Assembly: GCA_963965975.1 (NCBI GenBank)
Contig: OZ014411.1
Coordinates: 9,921,501-9,985,500, forward strand
Reading direction: 5' to 3'
Source: Xestospongia bergquistia
Lineage: Eukaryota > Porifera > Demospongiae > Haplosclerida > Petrosiidae
DNA: 64,000 bases
The notes below the pieces were generated by a model. The model was not told where the DNA came from, did not search any database, and saw nothing but the letters and a program-made list of their open reading frames with translations. A program made the position numbers and the translations under genes. Positions 1 through 15,500 of this stretch are shown here, piece after piece (position 1 is the stretch's first letter; each line of letters begins with the position of its first letter).

Positions 1-318
1 AACTGTATTATATTAGTAATTAAAACATAGTGGTGTTTACTATACTTACACAGTGTCACATTATGTAGTATTTGAAATAAATCTGTCAATGGATTTGTTA
101 AATTACAGGTATAATTATATTGAAGGTTTAATAATATATGTTGATCATTAAACAATTAATTGAAACTACCTATTTTTGAAATGCTATGAAAAAATTATAC
201 ATTGAAATTATAGAAATTCTTTAAGTTATACAATGTATATTACATATACACTTATTACACTACAGTATATATATTTTATTATTTTAACATACTACAAATC
301 TTATAACAAAACTCTTAC

Positions 319-3300
319 ATTTTTTGTCTTCACTGCAGTAACAATTTGATTCAAGGTTTGTCTAGATGAGATGAGAGATGTGGGTTTTTCCCTGAAGTGT
401 ACTTTTAATAGACCAGTGATAATGTTAGGATCTCGTATTTCACTTAAGTCTACTTCCTCACCTAAAATAATGGATGATATTATAATCAAAGATATAATTA
501 TATAGTGTCATGTTCTAATTGACAATATAATTGTGACCTGATTTGCCAAAAGGGACCACTTCTGTCAAAACCTTTGTGACCTGATTTGTGAACAAACTAC
601 CTTCAAAACATATTGAACATATTAGTTTTGTATGCATACAGTTGCTATATAAATGCATAACTATTCTACATGTATCCAAAACTGTTTTTCATATGTTTTA
701 ACAGTGCTTTTTTCAAAATCAGGTCCCAAATGCTTTGACAGAAGTGGTCTCTTTTTGCAAATCAGGTCACAATTGTATGCCACACTTCTATTATTATTAT
801 AATGGCGCATATTACAATAGATATTGTCAAAGCATGTGAATGTAAATAACAGTTTCTTTTAAGATGAAACTTTAAATGTAAAATTGAAGTCATAAAACTT
901 CATATGGTTTTAAATATAGACCATAGAAAAAAGGTTTCATAAAACAAGAAAGTACTCTATGATGTAATCACATCATACAATGTTAATTTATTAAAAACAT
1001 ATTTACATACCAACAATAAACTGACTCCTAAGACGTTTAATAATAGTGATATCACCAGGGATACGAAATAGTCCAGGTTCTTTAAGAACTTCTTCTTTAT
1101 TTAAATAGCTAACACATTGTAACAACAATGGATCAACAACACCAGTAGGAAGTTTATCTATTAACAAAATCAACATATAAATGTATTAAAGGAATATGAA
1201 CATGAAAATGATATCTTTAATAGAAAAGACAGTTTACATGTATTTAGAATAATCAAGTGACAATTTCCTCTCATCATATTGTACATATATGGTAATACAT
1301 GTGGACCCTCAGATAATACTAGCTATACAATAATACATTATATAATTATATAAGTTGTCAATATAAACAAAACCTGTGACTTATATATATATAATCATTA
1401 GTGTATATAACTTACCAGGATATCTATCTTGATCATACTCAGGAATAACTGGAGTTGTATTTGTTAATGAGTTATGACCTCTAGATGAAAACCCTCTTCT
1501 CCACATCTGTGATGACTGACCATTTGAATCAACTCTGTACAATATAACATGAAAATTACAATGAAGTATAGTCAAAGTAGACAATTAAGACCTTTAATTA
1601 GATATTGTTTATATAATAACAAGATATAAATAATGAACTATGTATCATTGGACAAGTACTACATGTAGCATTACAAGTGTCACAGCTGTATATGTAATCC
1701 ACTAGGAAAGGTTTAGCTATATATGTAAGACACACTAGTATCCTTCATTAAAATAGTTAAAGTACATATAATACAGTAACTAGTGATATACAGTGACACT
1801 ATTAGTGTTATATGTAAATATATATGTACCAGTACATGTACACTTCACTTTATAAATACTACATACTATAACTGTGTGTACTAACCTGTTATTTCCATGT
1901 ACTGTTCTGTTGCGTCTCTTTGTAAATGATCTAAAACTCTCTTTCATTTTACCAAGAAACTTTCTCCTTCCAAGAGGCGATTGTTCCAAATCAGGTTGAG
2001 GAGAGGCACCTTCCCTGATTTCTATTGGTGGAGAACTAGATACCTTTATCTCTTCTTCAGGTACACTGTCCTCATTCATTGTGCGTCTACCATTAATATG
2101 TACATGTACATCTGCTTTGTCATTGTCCTGATCAGGGATAACAATCATAGGATTAATGACATTACTTTGTATTTGTTCTGCGTTTAGAGATTTAGAACTA
2201 CTGCAAACATCAGTCCTTGTAATGTCTTCATCAGTATTATGATGGATATACATTGGACTTTCAGGAACATCATTATCTTGTGTGACTAAACTTGGTAGTG
2301 GTGGTCTTGGTGGGAGTTGACTACTGGAGTTAGTTTTATTAGTTGAACTTTTTGAAGGACTTGTAGTATCAGTAACTTTTAAAGTTCTCTGAGAATGAGG
2401 AATATGTTGTGGACTATTTCGTGAGTCAATAATCAAGGGAGGTGTAGGTGGAGGTCGCTTTTTAACTAACATAGCTTCATTAATAGGAGGAGGAAAAGGA
2501 CGAGGAGGTCTGGTAAGAGGAGGAGGTGGTCGCTGAGGCATTGAAGGTCTGTTTATTTTAGAGCTTTGAATACTATTGTGAGTAGATGCCTCTTGTGTAG
2601 AAGGAGATATATGTACAACTGTGTTAGGTAAACGAAGCTCATTAATAACTGAAGGAGGAGGTCTAGCAGGTATAGGAGGCACCACTCTCTGGGGAGATAC
2701 AGGTATATCATCTACAGCATTAACAGTATCGACTGCAGATTGTTCAGATGAAGTCAAGTCAGTTTGGTCAGATTTATCATTGCTAACATGAGCTTGATGT
2801 TTGTCATATGATGATACTTCTTTTTTGTCCTCTGTAGGTATTTTTTCAGTAGTAGATGGTTCTTCTGAGGAATTAAAAGTAATAGTTGAAGAATCTTGTT
2901 TGACTTGAGTGCCATTAGAGTTGATTAATTGATTACTTAGTGAGTGTGGCTTATCTCTTGCCTTAAAAACAGCATTTTGAGCTGACATAGGTCTTAACCC
3001 TGATGAATAGGAGAGAGATTTTGAAGGAGGACGTGGAGGCAAGGAAGGTCGACTTTTCAAAGGTAGTGTCTGTGATTTTTTAGCTAAAATAAATGAAATA
3101 TTGACTATAAATAAACAGTCTTTAATTTGGTTTCAACATGTCTATCATAAAGAAAATGAAGGAAGTATACAACAAAGGAAGATAGTATACTAAACATGTA
3201 ATAGCTACATATTCTTTCATTTCTTTAAAGCTAACTAATATGTGGACTTTATTCTGCTCCTTAATACTACACATTGTATTAGTATTACTATTATATTAAC

Positions 3301-3618
3301 CCTTTATGGTAAGAGTGAGTGGAGTATATTACCAATGAAAAGAGCAATGTAAAGTTAATTTACTAATTAAATAAAGTCAAGTCACTACATGTATTAAAGT
3401 ATGGAAATAATCACTAAGTCATTAAGTCTATATTGTTTACAAACAAGCTCTGAAAAGTATGTAGGAAAGACTGATATTGATTAAAATATGACATTCCTCT
3501 TTTCATTGGTAATGTACTGTTAAAAACACCTACTTTTCTCATCTTGTAGATATCTTTGCTCTCCTAGGTCATCTTGTGAAGAGCGGCGAGGTAATCCTGT
3601 AGATGCTAGTTCATCCAT
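319..3618 (-). CDS. Proline-rich RhoGAP-domain protein, 3' end beyond the window
   Basis: Likely a GTPase-activating protein for Rho-family GTPases, with an SH3-binding N-terminal region. Exons in transcript order: 3618-3534, 3083-1886, 1534-1416, 1157-1011, 461-319; phases agree and give 564 codons before the left edge. The second exon encodes about 400 residues rich in Ser/Thr and Pro, with repeated PPRPP-type SH3 ligands, then a basic patch (GRRKFLGKMKESFRSFTKRR). The last two exons carry the start of a RhoGAP domain: GLFRIPG, whose Arg matches the catalytic arginine finger, then DPNIITGLLKVHFREKP, matching the helix after it. The rest of the domain lies off the window. The start ATG directly follows an acceptor-like AG, so a 5' UTR exon is likely further up. 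The gene is head-to-head with the TBC gene. The family is clear; I cannot assign a specific ARHGAP orthologue. Confidence 0.85.
529..774. mobile_element. MITE-like inverted-repeat element in a RhoGAP intron
   Basis: Two arms of about 60 bp (529-588 and 714-774) are reverse complements with a few mismatches. The outer ends read AATTGTGACCTGATTTGC and its inverse, and both arms contain the reverse-complementary core ACCACTTCTGTCAAA. The 125-bp middle has no coding potential. TA-rich flanks would fit TA-target insertion, but I cannot fix the target-site duplication. It lies wholly inside the intron between the last two visible RhoGAP exons. This is the layout of a non-autonomous DNA transposon. 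Confidence 0.75.
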
Positions 3619-4804
3619 CTATGAAGATGAAGAATGGATATCTTAAAGAGATGATAATTATAACGACAAAGTTGAGGTGTTTATTTTGTATGTGTTAAAT
3701 AAAGCTAATAGATTAGGAATAAGTGTTAAAAGAGAATAGTGTTAAATACCCCTGTTACTTGCTCGACAACATACTACATCAAGTTACATTCACAATTTAG
3801 TGTTATTTCTCCCAAGAATAGTCCACATATGCTCATAGCTCAGAGACAATCATTTTAAAATGCAAATGCTCTGAGGTGATTCATACTAAATACATCATAT
3901 TGCAATACAATTAACACAAGATAAAAATTTTCAAAGTGAGTGAAAAACTATTATAAGCAAACAAAACAACATTGTAATTGTTGATATATTTAGTGAATTT
4001 TGTAATTTCTGAAAGTCAACTCACCAAATTTATATAAACACACACAATACCAAACCTAACATGCTATGTGATCAAGCACTACACTCTATTACTACTATTA
4101 TTTGGCACTAAGAAAGCAACAATCTCCTTTCAGAGCATAATGGTATTTTAACAATTGACACAGGATATATGCCTAATAAGGAAATTGCCTTAATATAAAT
4201 GCATTTAGCAACATTATCACATGATAAGAGAAAAACCAACGGTTACCATTGCTATAGTAACTGTTGGATAAGGTGCCAAAGTTAATCTATAACGGTACAA
4301 AAACAATTATTTTTAACTAGAGAATTCTAAGATCATATTACTAATTGCAAGTTTGGGATACATGATCACACTGACACGCCCTCACACACCCATGGTACAA
4401 AGAACTGTACTTAAACTCTTAGCCATCTAACAATTACAGCTATTGCATAACTATATTTTACTATATGCTCTAGCCTCCCAGTGCATCACTTATACAGTCA
4501 GTTTAAGCAGTAAGCAGGTAAGGTCTAATAAACTAGAGCATGTGATATGACTAGAATTGCTCATTCAAACCAGTTGACTAGCACTTAATCTTTAGCTGAC
4601 AATACAAGCATTTGTTACTTTACACTTGGCAAACTCACATTATAACATCAGCCAGAGAGAGAACGTACAGTCAGTTATCAGTTGCTGAGAAGAAACACAG
4701 GAAGCAATATTATTAATGTTGATTAACATAGGCGTGACATGAGCTTCCCACGCAATCAAGAGGGCGTTGTTACTCCGCCCAGAGAGCTTTACTTTTTAAC
4801 AGCG
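3619..4804. promoter_or_regulatory. Shared 5' region between two divergent genes
   Basis: About 1.2 kb separates the RhoGAP start codon (-) from the TBC1D8/9 start codon (+). It should hold both promoters and the RhoGAP 5' leader exon. A more GC-rich stretch with GGGCGTTG and TCCGCCCAG lies at about 4745-4790, just before the TBC start. No TATA box or other clear core element stands out. There is no other gene here. Confidence 0.45.
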
Positions 4805-7800
4805 ATGTGGGTCAAACCTCAAGAAATCCTGATCAGTGGCAATCCGTTATGGTTAGTGAGTACAGGATTCGCTGTGTGGTAGAATAATAGTGCCATCAAC
4901 TTAGAGTATGCTTTCTAGAATAAACTATTGCCCTTCAATGTCTTTTTTATAAGAAACATTTGGCTTTGTGGAATACAATTATTAGATTCCTAATTAGTTG
5001 CTAAGACAACAAATAGTTGCCCTACATGATTAGTCAGATTAAATGATATCTTACTTTGAAATTTAGAATTTTGATTTTCGTAATAACATTCACTTAAAAT
5101 TTGATAATGATACTGTTAATCTGTCACTATAAATAGAGTATTTTTTCATATTTGAAAAATATAGTTTTCTAAAATGTTTATTTTGTAACAGCATATTTAG
5201 AGTTTATAGTTCAATATGACATTTATACACTACAGTTACAAAGTTTGATATATAATACATACACTTCATATTAAGTACATTATTCTCTACCTGGACTGTA
5301 GATACAGCATACATTATAATAACTACCTAGCAGTATAGATCCTTACTTTAAGGAAATTGCATAGTGTATTGTTACACCTGCTATATGAAACCAGTTATAG
5401 CTTCTATAATTGAGATATTGTGGTCAGATATTATATGACAAATTCTACTTGTTTGTTTCACCTTTTTAGTGTTTCATTTCATTGTTTATCTTTATCCTCT
5501 GTGTACATTGTATTGACATACACACACTCACTTATCATCTGTGTAATATAATTTATATATAATATTAACTGACTAATACGACTTATATATCAGTGTCCCT
5601 GTGTATTATAATTTATATGTAACATTAACTGACTAATACGACTTAATATATCAGTGTCTGTTATGACATACTTTCCTTGTACATTTATACTTATAAGTTA
5701 TTAATTATTGCCTTATTTATTTAATTATTGTCTAGTCTAAAGGAAATGTTATAATAAAATATTTACTATTAATTTAATTTTGTGGTCATAGCAAGAACTG
5801 ATTCGCTAAACTAGTCCATTATAATCCATTGTGGTTTATATATGTTATTTATTGACAATAATAATATGCGTGAGTTTCTTTCTTGTCACAGGGTCACTGA
5901 GAAATATAATGATTTCTTCACATTTCAAGTAAGGAGAGGACATGGTGATGCATCCAAAGGCTGGGCTGCAAAATTTATTGGTACTTTTGACAATATTAGA
6001 GACTCTAAGGTATCTTACTGTCAATGACATAAACTATATATCGCTGTAAAATGTTTCTCACGTTACATGTAGTTTAATTTGAAATGTTATATAATAACAT
6101 ATAACAAGAGAATCTATGTACATGTACATTATATAATATTAATAAACCTAGTTGTATAGTATTGTAATAAAATATGATATGACTGATAACCTGACTATAA
6201 TGACTAATTACTTTGATGTTTCTCTTTGTCTTTCAGCCCTTACCCTATAGAATTTTACTCCATAATGATGTCTCTGACTTTAGTTATAGTAAGATACCAT
6301 ATATTAAGTGATGTTGTTGTTATATTTGTAACTCGTTCTAGTAATATCAGTAGCTGCTACTTTAGAAGAAATCACTGAAGATTGGAAATGGCTTATTAAA
6401 AATCTATTACCTATTTTAGGTAAGTGTCTAATCACTTTTTAATATATAGCACCTGCTAATATTAAATTGTCCTGAATTACAGTATATTACTATCCAGCTG
6501 TATTAATATTAAATTATTTTCATGTTCACTTACTACAATGATAATGTACAATATGATAATATACAGTTAGTTGTATAGAAGTATACTTAATATTGTCAGT
6601 TTCTGTACTTTCAAAACTATTGTGATTATTAAAATGGATAACTTTATATTGAATTTGTTACATTTATCAAAATAATCTAATTATACACAAAAATAATAAT
6701 CACATTCATTCATCAAATTTAATGATCTATATTAATTATAAATTATATCACTATTAAAATCATAATTAATTATTTTTTATAGTTACTTTTGATGACCCAT
6801 TACAAGCACTAGACTTTGCACAAGCTAAAGTAGAGAGTCTTGTAGCATACTGTGCTGAATCAGATGAGGAAGGCAAAATAGGTTAGTACAATTATATAAT
6901 CACTATAACAATCTTATACTAAAATCTTAACAAATACTATAGCTATGATACATCATTTCTAATATCTATAAGTTTTGTACAATTTTTTAACATAGATCCT
7001 GAGGCACTCAAGTTCCGTGATGTTGAGAAGAGATTTGTTAAACAATTTAACATGCCACAAGAAGAAAAGTTGGTCAATTGTAAGTAATTTTTTTTATTAA
7101 TTCTAATATAATGCTTGTTTGATGTGAATTAGATTATGCCTGCAGTTACTGGAAGGGTAGCCTCCCACGTCAAGGCTGGATGTACCTGTCTGTAAATCAT
7201 TTGTGTTTCTATTCATTTCTGATGGGTTCAGAGACAACTCTCATTGTTAGATGGAGTGACGTCACTGTAAGTTCTGAGTAATAAAATATTACATTATATT
7301 ATATGCAGAAGTAGTACATGTACATATATGGACATATACACATACATATTATATGTATTGTATACTAAGTCAGAATTACATAATACAATATATACAAGAC
7401 AATCAAGTCATGTACATGTACATGTATTATACATGTACATGTGCATGTACATGTACATGTATTATACATGTACATGTGCATATACATGTACATGCTTAAG
7501 GACTATTCCTACATTGAAATCAGTATGTATAGATCGATAAAAAATGAGATTGTGTTTTTCAAAATTGTTCTGAAAGATTTTAATGTTGTTGATGTAGGAA
7601 TGAATACTAATCATTCAATTTAAAAAGCTAGATATGACTACCACATGGAATGCTGTTGGTATCAAAACTCAGAAGCTTGTTTAGTCACTCTCAAAAATTT
7701 GATAATTAGTTATTGGCATATAGTTGTAGATAAATATTATATATATATAATATATATTGTAGATAAATGTTGTAGATATTAGAACATACTAACACAAGAC

Positions 7801-9428
7801 TGGAGATGAGTAATACTCTAGAGTCAATCTATATTATATTATATATCAATTGTTATTTTATAAGTTATGAATGATATAGCATAAAATAATGCTGCTTGTT
7901 CAAAGAGTGAGTTTTATTATCTTATTATAGGCCAGTTAGTTACAACCTACAACCAATATATATATATATATATCCTACTCAATATTGTAATAATATAACT
8001 TCTCTTTACTCATTAAATTAAGTTGTACTAGTTCTTGTTTTGATAAAGGTATACAAAATGAATACTATATAATTTATCTATATCTAAGATTTCTGAAACT
8101 TTGTCAACTATTTTGTTATTATTTATTTTCAGTTTTTGATAAACTATAGACATTAGAGTATTGTATGACAATACATTTATATTATCAATAATAAGACTGC
8201 AATACTATTGATGTTAAACAATAAGGTTTTGTACAACCTCTATAATTGAGAAAAACAGAATACTCAACTGATTTATGTATTATATTTGCCTTAGAAATAT
8301 TATTAAATATTTTTTTCTAGAAAATTCGTAATCAATCTACCAAATTGGGAGAAGCTGTTGTTGTAGAATGTTCTGGAGATAAAGAACATCATTTTAGTAT
8401 GTTTATCAACGTCAAAGAAACCGTGTCACTCATGGAACAGCTGTCTAAAATTGCTATCACAGAGTGTGTTCACATGTAATATAGATAATAATACTGTATA
8501 TACGTCTTTGTAATACTTTCTCATACGAAAAATTTGGTAGTTAAAACATTTAAAGTTGGATGCATGAAATAACAATTACAGTGTTGATAGTAAAGATTTA
8601 ATTTGATCTGTCTGTCAAGAAAACAGATATCTATATTATAAGTATATTCATAGTTTGTCTCATGTCTGTTATATATAATAGCAAATGTCTTATTCTCTAT
8701 AGAATACTGCATGGCTCAATGATCCCTTCTCATGAATCTTTTCTAATATTGTTACGAGAGGCAAGAGCCGCAAAGTCATCTCTCAGTAAACTATTAGATG
8801 ACAGGAAACTAACAGAGGAAGTTTGGTAATGTTATACATGTCATTGTAGTAACCACATTACCACGTTGATAAATATTTAATTTTGTCTCTTTTTGTGCAT
8901 GTCCCTTTTAATGTCTGATTTGTGTATTATGTCTGCAATAGCTATATTTCATTGTCTCATAAATTATCTGTTTTTTAAAACAATACTACATATACATATA
9001 CATGATTACAATATCATTGTTATATATCATGTACAGATTATTATACTATTTGTTATGTCTTTTCTAGCTCTTTTTTTCGATTGTCTCAGAGTGAGAAAAG
9101 GGATGGTTCGTGTGAATGCTCTTCATGGAGTCCATCAGCAAAAATGCCCATATTTGGAATGTTGTATTGCTTTCACAGATACCTTTGTTTTACTAGCAAA
9201 GTAAGATACTTGAATTGTTTTCAATAAAAATGACATCTTTTAATACCAATCATTTGCTATAATGAGTCTAGTAACATGTTCTATATACTTTGTATGTGTT
9301 GTAAGAGAACAAAATATATTTACCTATCAGTAAAACTAAAGAATAATGGTACATAGTTTATACCCCCTCTCTCTCTCTCTGCCTCTCTGTCTCTGTCTGT
9401 CTCTCTGTCTGTCTCTGTCTGTCTCTGT

Positions 9429-9522
<94 letters not shown>

Positions 9523-12500
9523 CAGGTCTATTGTGGATTGTAATACCAATAAGGGATATTGAAATTATTGAAGAAATGCCTGATGGAGGTGCTCTGAAAT
9601 CTGCCATTCTTATTAGTACATATTCAAAGGTAACTCTAATTTTTTTTCACATGTATGTCTTGTCATTAATTAATTATGAGTATTGGCATTAGGTATGCTT
9701 TAATGTACCAATACAATTTGTTTCACATGGGAAGTATGTTGATGTTGTATGTTAGACTACAAGCAGGAGGGCAGGCCTGGCATTCCCTGGTAAATAATTC
9801 CTTTGAATGCTAAGCCTCTGCTTTAGTTAAGTAGGTAAAGTAATGAAGTAATAACCCACAAGGCACACCTACCTTATACATGATACTAGCCCAATAGCTC
9901 CCTTTTTAGATAATTGAAAATCAATAATTAATGAATGAGCTATATCAACACATACAACAGATGACTTACATGTTACATTTCCAAGTAATATGTGTACATA
10001 AGAAGTCATTAACCAAAGACCACATATGATAGCTATATGTTGAAAGTTTATAAATGTTATCTACTAATGGCAAGTTCTTTATTACAACTACTAACAAATT
10101 TATTACTTAATAACTTCCATTTTTAATCAGAATTGTGTACTAAACAATGACATGCTTTGACTCATGTTTTATCTTTCAGAATACTTTAATGTTTGCATCA
10201 ATAAATGATAGAAAGGTGATCATTGATCGTATTAAAACATTTATGGAAGAAATCAAATCATTAATGTCTTCCATGAAGAACATGTAAGAAAAATCGACTC
10301 AGTATGAGTGAATGCTTCCTTTCTCTATAGGAGTGACACTAACTTTCAGTTTTCTCTAGCCCTCAAGGACTATGACACTTCTCCTCTCTCTCCTCATCAT
10401 GAAGCTAAACAGAAAGTTAAAGAAAATCTCTGGGATATTTACTTTGCTGATAACGGATGGTCAGTTAAACCTATAAGATACATTTATCATACCTAACTAT
10501 TACTGAACTTTATCAAAAACAACAATAAATATAAATATATAAACAAACTATTAGTTAATGTTGTCAATATACACTGTATTAAAGTACTGAATGTATATTT
10601 GAGTTATAAATATATATACTGATATAGTTATTAAGGTTTTCTGATTACTGTGGTTGATTTTCTAGTGGTATCTCCATGCTCCGTACACACGACTTGGTTG
10701 ACTTAACTCTTAAAGGTATCCCTGACAAATATCGTGTTGATATATGGATGATATATTCTGGTGCATTAGATCTACAAGTAAGTGTTGTCATAATACATTT
10801 ATACTGTAAAACTACTTTATAAGTAGACTATTGAAACAACTCATTGCATATAACTTTAAAGTATTGTTTGCATTTCTTTTTCAAATAGTCAGGACATTAT
10901 AAGAGCCCTCATTATAGTTGTATATCTACATTTTGTTATAATTCTACATGTACTTGTAGGAATCAAATCCTGGACAATATGCAGATCTTGTTGAGAAAAT
11001 AAAGAATGTCAAATGTTTCGCTTTTGAGGAAATTGAAAGAGATTTGAACAGGTACTATTAATATCACAAATGAACTCCAACCTCTATTGTTAAAATTGAT
11101 ATTTCACAATAGATACTATGCATACGTAATTACATGTACTTATATTGGTATGTACTATTGTAATGTACTATTGTAATACTATAGGTCACTACCAGAACAT
11201 CCTGCTTATCAAAGTGATGTTGGAATATCTACATTGAGACGAGTACTTTGTGCATATGCTTTAAGGAATCCTTTTATAGGTAGGGCTGTCCTGTTCTAAT
11301 AAATTTTAATTATATATTAATCTCTTATTGATTGAACTATAATTTGAAACTATTGTATTGTTATAGTAAACATCCTTGTGTATCACTATCTACATTTGTT
11401 ACTGTAGGGTATTGCCAAGCTATGAACATTATTACATCAGTATTTTTATTACATGGCAATGAAGAACAAGGGTTTTGGTTGTTAGCTGCCATCTGTGAAC
11501 TACTTCTTCCTGAATATTATAACAGTCGAGTTGTAGGAGCACAAATAGATAGTGGTTAGTTATTATATTACAAGAAATGTATATATGAATCAGACTACTA
11601 TATAGTAACATGTAATATCAACTTAGGAATTCTGTAGGGTTTCCTAAATGCATTTCTTGAGTAGGCAAGAATACATTCAATTTAATTGCTATAATTACAC
11701 ATATACTCATGCTAAATTGTATAGGCAATTCCCTTGTGCACTAATATGGTTATTAATTATTGTTTCTCTAGAGGTATTTTCAAGACTCTGTCATGAACAT
11801 TTACCTGAAGTACATGCTCATCTTGAATCTTTACAAATATTAACAATGTTAAGTGTGTCGTGGTTTTTAACTCTATTTATTACAGTCATGGATCACAATG
11901 CAGCCACTGATATTATTGATTGTTTCTTTGTTGATGGATCAAAGGTAAGATATATAGCAGCTGTTTATATAGTAAGAAAACACACGGCATTTACAGTTCT
12001 CAAACATTTATAAGTAGAATTTGGACAATATTTGAATTATAGATATTTATGTCATTCATTTGACTCTATTATTACATGAACCATATTACTGACAACTTTA
12101 CATATCATTCTTTGACAGCTTGTATTATATGATATCATGTGCACACTGTGTGTATCAGTATTGAAGTACATGTACTATATATAATATAGGAATCTACACT
12201 GTGTGTATCAGTATTGAAGTACATGTACTATATATAATATAGGAATCTACACTGTGTGTATCAGCATTGAAGTACATGTAATATATATAATATAGGAATC
12301 TACACTGTGTGTATCAGCATTGAAGTACATGTAATATATATAATATAGGAATCTACACTGTGTGTATCAGCATTGAAGTACATGTAATATATATAATATA
12401 GGAATCTACACTGTGTGTATCAGCATTGAAGTACATGTACTATATATAATATAGGAATCTACACTGTGTGTATCAGCATTGAAGTACATGTAATATATAT

Positions 12501-15500
12501 AATATAGGAATCTACACTGTGTGTATCAGCATTGAAGTACATGTAATATATATAATATAGGAATCTACACTGTGTGTATCAGCATTGAAGTACATGTAAT
12601 ATATATAATATAGGAATCTACACTGTGTGTATCAGCATTGAAGTACATGTAATATATATAATATAGGAATCTACACTGTGTGTATCAGCATTGAAGTACA
12701 TGTACTATATATAATATAGGAATCTACACTGTGTGTATCAGCATTGAAGTACATGTACTATATATAATATAGGAATCTACACTGTGTGTATCAGCATTGA
12801 AGTACATGTAATATATATAATATAGGAATCTACACTGTGTGTATCAGCATTGAAGTACATGTAATATATATAATATAGGAATCTACACTGTGTGTATCAG
12901 CATTGAAGTACATGTAATATATATAATATAGGAATCTACACTGTGTGTATCAGTATTGAAGTACATGTAATATATATAATATTGAAATCTACACTGTGTG
13001 TGTATCAGTATTGAAGTACATGTAATATATATAATATAGGAATCTACACTGTGTGTATCAGCATTGAAGTACATGTAATATATATAATATTGAAATCTAG
13101 TTGACTTCATCATTATGTGACTGATTATGATAACTATTCTTAGTAGTTATTTTATCCTCTATTCCCTTGTTATTCAGTACACTAAAGTCAATGTATGTCC
13201 ATATACATGTATTGAACATGCTGTTAGTTGATAGTATCTCTAATGATATTATGTGACACTAGAAATGTGGTGTGTTTCTTAGTCGAGTAGTCTCAATAGC
13301 AATTGTAGTGTGCGCTTTGTAACTCATTGACTAGGTCATGTAATAAGAGAATTAGGGACTTCTCAAGTATTATGGGAAAGAGACTAGAGTATGTACTCTT
13401 ATCAATTGGCTATCATATTCAAGACAGGATTTACTATCTATAGTACATATTGTTAACTACAGTAATAAGATTTGATTAAGATAACCTTTAGATGTCAATC
13501 TAATTCAAAAAAGTAATTACATTATTATATTCTGGGATACATTGATGACATTTAATAACTTATCTAATATTATGTGACCTTATACGTGATAGTGTGACAT
13601 CGTACATTGTATGTGTGTTTTGATACATAAATGTAGTCCATTCATGTATATAATGTATCAACGTACATAAATTCTGTGAAGCATATCTTCCTGTAACCAA
13701 ATGTATTAGTGCTGTGGTTAGACTGTGAGTACAAGACCACATACCATACATGTACCTACACTGTACATAAAGCTATTATATGTACAGTATTTTAATAAAC
13801 ATAATACTGTAATATATATACCAATTATATTTTATACTGTAGGTATTATTTCAAGTTGCACTTGCTATTTTGAAGTATAATGAGACCCACTTACTGAAAG
13901 CTGGTGATGAAATAGAAGCAATGACAGTGCTATCAGATTTTTTGGCAGCTGTTGGGCAAAAACCACAACAACAAGAGAAAATTATTAGAATACCAAGTGA
14001 CCAACCACAAAAGGTAGTACTTATGAGAAATCTCAATATTTTTGGCTTATACCCATAATGTCATTAAGTTTTGTTTTCAAACAATTTAATTATGAAGAAA
14101 GGCGACTTATGTCTCACATGTAATTTGACGATAATTTGATGTATCCAGGATCTTAATAGGAAAAGATGCATGATAAACACATGCATACTTATAAGTAGGA
14201 GAGCTATTCGTTTTTAGACAATCAATGCCACACAGGATATCTCCTGTATAACACACTACTCCCCTTACAACATATATTTTGTCTGGTCTTGGTTATGCTG
14301 AGAATTTCCCTAAAATAGTGTCTGTTGTGTTAGTACATATACTGATGCTACTCTCATGGGATTAATACTTGTCTTATTATGTAAACAATATAAACATTAA
14401 TTTCATTATGTAGCCTGCACCAATATCTGTCAATGAGATCATTAATCAAGGCTATCAAATGTATGGGTTTATTACTAATGCCTCAATTGAAAAGATGAGA
14501 AATTCAGCTCGCTTAGTCGTAGGACAGGTATGTAATGAACAGATTGATTTTGATAGAATTAAAATAATAGATAAAATTTTGTTGCCTAATTCTTTCTTAT
14601 TTTAACATTATCTTTTGTGTTGTATTTTGTATGATATGCAGACATTAATGGACACCAGTAAAAAGTCCATACTCCGTGCAATGATGGAAGAAAGTAAATT
14701 TTCAAGATCTGAACTAGAGCAGTTGTATTCATGGTTTCATGAAGGACATCGCCAAGTAAGATATAACAATACTTACTTACTTTAATTTGCTTCACAGTAA
14801 ACACAACATAAATATAATCTTATTAATACATGTACTTTTAATGAAATAAGATTGTCACACATAAAAATTATGCTAATAAAGTTATGTGTATTTATATAGG
14901 CATCATATTGGGGCTCTAAGGCTGTATACAAATTAGCAGGACCTTCTGAGAAACAGGAACCAACTGTTGACAGGGAAAGATTTTCCATGTTATTTCGATA
15001 TCTTTCTCCTATGAGTTTTGGTGACCATGTCAATGTCATTGCTGAGCGTGTGTTCACTGTAAGTACAAATGTACTATATCAATTTCACATGTCTTTGTCA
15101 TAGCTATTGGATCCTACAATGTCAGGACAGATGAATTTTCGTGACTTTTGTCGCCTGTTTTCTACAATGGGGAAAGCAGCATTACAAGACAGACTGAAAC
15201 TCTTGTTCTGTCTCCATTGTCAAAAGTTACTAACTCACACTAAAAAGGAGCCATTAGGTAATAACATATTGTGGTTTGTGTACAATCAGTCAACTATATC
15301 TAATCTTTATTGTCGTGTTTTTGAGATATAAAAACTTTACGATCAGGCAGATTTCATTTTGTTTAAGTACATTACATTACATGTATCTTTTGTTTCAATA
15401 ACTCCGTTCTGCTAGTACAGGTCTGTGCCTTTTGAAATATCATAGATAGCCCAGCTGCTATGTGTATAAATGATAGTACATCGTATTTAACAAATTGGGA

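Noticed and set aside
5574-5590. Phage T7 promoter-like sequence (TAATACGACTTATAT)
   Set aside because: It is a chance partial match inside an intronic tandem duplication, and the core CACTATA is missing. The setting is clearly nuclear animal DNA.
9320-9607. Poly-Thr-His (and poly-Cys-Val) open frames
   Set aside because: They are translations of the TG/CA microsatellite. The real coding there is the exon 9519-9629 on the + strand.
12140-13099. Possible CRISPR array
   Set aside because: Units abut with no unique spacers and lie in an intron of an animal gene; this is a minisatellite.
12883-13113. 76-aa repetitive frame on the - strand
   Set aside because: It is a translation of the 53-bp minisatellite inside a TBC intron.
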